From an uncultured Verrucomicrobiota bacterium (lineage in GTDB: Bacteria > Verrucomicrobiota > Kiritimatiellia > RFP12 > UBA1067): a DNA stretch of 7,481 nucleotides. The position numbers and the translations under genes were made by a program. Under the pieces are notes generated by a model, which did no database searches, was not told the origin of the DNA, and saw nothing but the letters and a program-made list of their open reading frames with translations. Where the stretch lies: contig CALYTX010000062.1 of the NCBI GenBank assembly GCA_945487985.1, positions 1 through 7,481 on the forward strand, written 5' to 3'. Shown here one piece after another: positions 7,332 through 7,481 of the stretch (the first letter of the stretch is position 1; every line of letters begins with the position of its first letter).

Positions 7332-7427
7332 TATTTCTCATCGTGCAAGCCCAGGGGATATAATTAAAATATTTTGTGGATTGAATTGAAACATTATGGA
7401 CAGGATTTAATCTATAATTTCCACCGT
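7332..7427. promoter_or_regulatory. Divergent intergenic region with candidate promoters and operators
   Basis: This is an AT-rich gap between the regulator (- strand) and the exported-protein gene (+ strand). It contains TATAAT on the + strand at 7359-7364 and again at 7413-7418. GATTGAAT at 7379-7386 and GATTTAATC at 7404-7412 share GATT-n-AAT, and each is preceded by G; their spacing is 25 bases. A related perfect palindrome, GATTATAATC, lies just outside at 7319-7328, across the alternative regulator starts. A possible - strand promoter is TTATAT (7363-7358) with TTCAAT (7385-7380) 16 bases upstream, both weak. The sites are plausible targets of the adjacent regulator, but AT-rich DNA gives such matches easily. 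Confidence 0.45.
7413..7418 (+). promoter_or_regulatory. TATAAT box immediately upstream of the 7428 start
   Basis: An exact -10 consensus ends 9 bases before the ATG at 7428. Transcription from it would begin within a few bases of the start codon, giving a leaderless or nearly leaderless message. The nearest -35-like sequence, TTGAAA at 7386-7391, is 21 bases upstream, which is longer than usual, so activator help would be expected. It could also be chance in an AT-rich region. Confidence 0.35.
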
Positions 7428-7481
7428 ATGAAAAAGTGTCTGATTATGCTTTGCTGTGGTTGTGCAGCGGTGCTGAACGCT
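7428..7481 (+). CDS. N-terminus of a probable exported protein (cut by window end)
   Basis: Only 18 codons are visible, reading MKKCLIMLCCGCAAVLNA. Two lysines followed by a hydrophobic stretch are typical of a Sec signal peptide, and the frame stays open to the window edge. Four cysteines in the first 12 residues are unusual. The CCGC stretch is a poor lipobox and too near the N-terminus for a confident lipoprotein call. The upstream frame is closed by a TAA at 7365, with only TTG codons as other possible starts. No Shine-Dalgarno site precedes the ATG; AGGA at 7402-7405 is too far away. The gene diverges from the XylR-like regulator and is its likely target. Its function cannot be read from this fragment. 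Confidence 0.55.
   Translation, partial: MKKCLIMLCCGCAAVLNA

Noticed and set aside
1..7481. CRISPR arrays, tRNA or rRNA genes, insertion sequences, prophage or defence genes
   Set aside because: I looked for regularly spaced repeats, tRNA-like stem patterns, transposase motifs and terminal inverted repeats. The only repeat found is the single pair at 6149-6216, and nearly all sequence is explained by the listed genes.

Overview
The window carries four complete protein-coding genes and the first 18 codons of a fifth. It is moderately GC-rich by eye, with short AT-rich regulatory gaps. The proteins are clearly bacterial. The combination of a eukaryote-like (type 2) isoleucyl-tRNA synthetase, an HD-domain CCA-adding enzyme and a XylR-like regulator (sugar-binding domain plus AraC domain), with few strong Shine-Dalgarno sites, suggests a member of the PVC group, for example Lentisphaerota, Kiritimatiellota or Verrucomicrobiota. 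That placement is an inference from gene style only, because no rRNA or other marker is present.

Layout. Positions 1-106 hold a short promoter region with a perfect TATAAT and an imperfect palindrome at the expected -35 position. The + strand then carries ileS (107-3253), a CCA-adding tRNA nucleotidyltransferase (about 3341-4738) and a 12-helix MATE-family transporter (4735-6102). The transporter start codon overlaps the cca stop codon (ATGA). No terminator is visible between these three, so they may form one transcription unit: two tRNA-function enzymes followed by an exporter. On the - strand a XylR-like transcription regulator (7331-6099) converges on the transporter, and the two stop codons overlap by four bases. 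Upstream of the regulator, a 96-base AT-rich gap separates it from a divergent gene at 7428, of which only a signal-peptide-like N-terminus is visible. The regulator and this exported protein look like a divergent regulator-target pair.

How the genes work together. ileS and cca serve translation (charging of tRNA-Ile; synthesis and repair of the tRNA 3' CCA end). The transporter is probably co-expressed through translational coupling, but its substrate cannot be read from sequence. The regulator probably senses a sugar-like ligand and controls itself and the exported protein beyond the window edge.

Most of the window is ordinary housekeeping sequence, and I see no convincing undescribed multi-gene system. 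The most unexpected detail is a near-perfect 19-base direct repeat (18/19 matches, 49 bases apart, different reading frames) inside the DNA-binding domain of the regulator. Secondary points are three GATT-n-AATC-like sites at the divergent promoter and a TATAAT box so close to the final start codon that the message could be leaderless.
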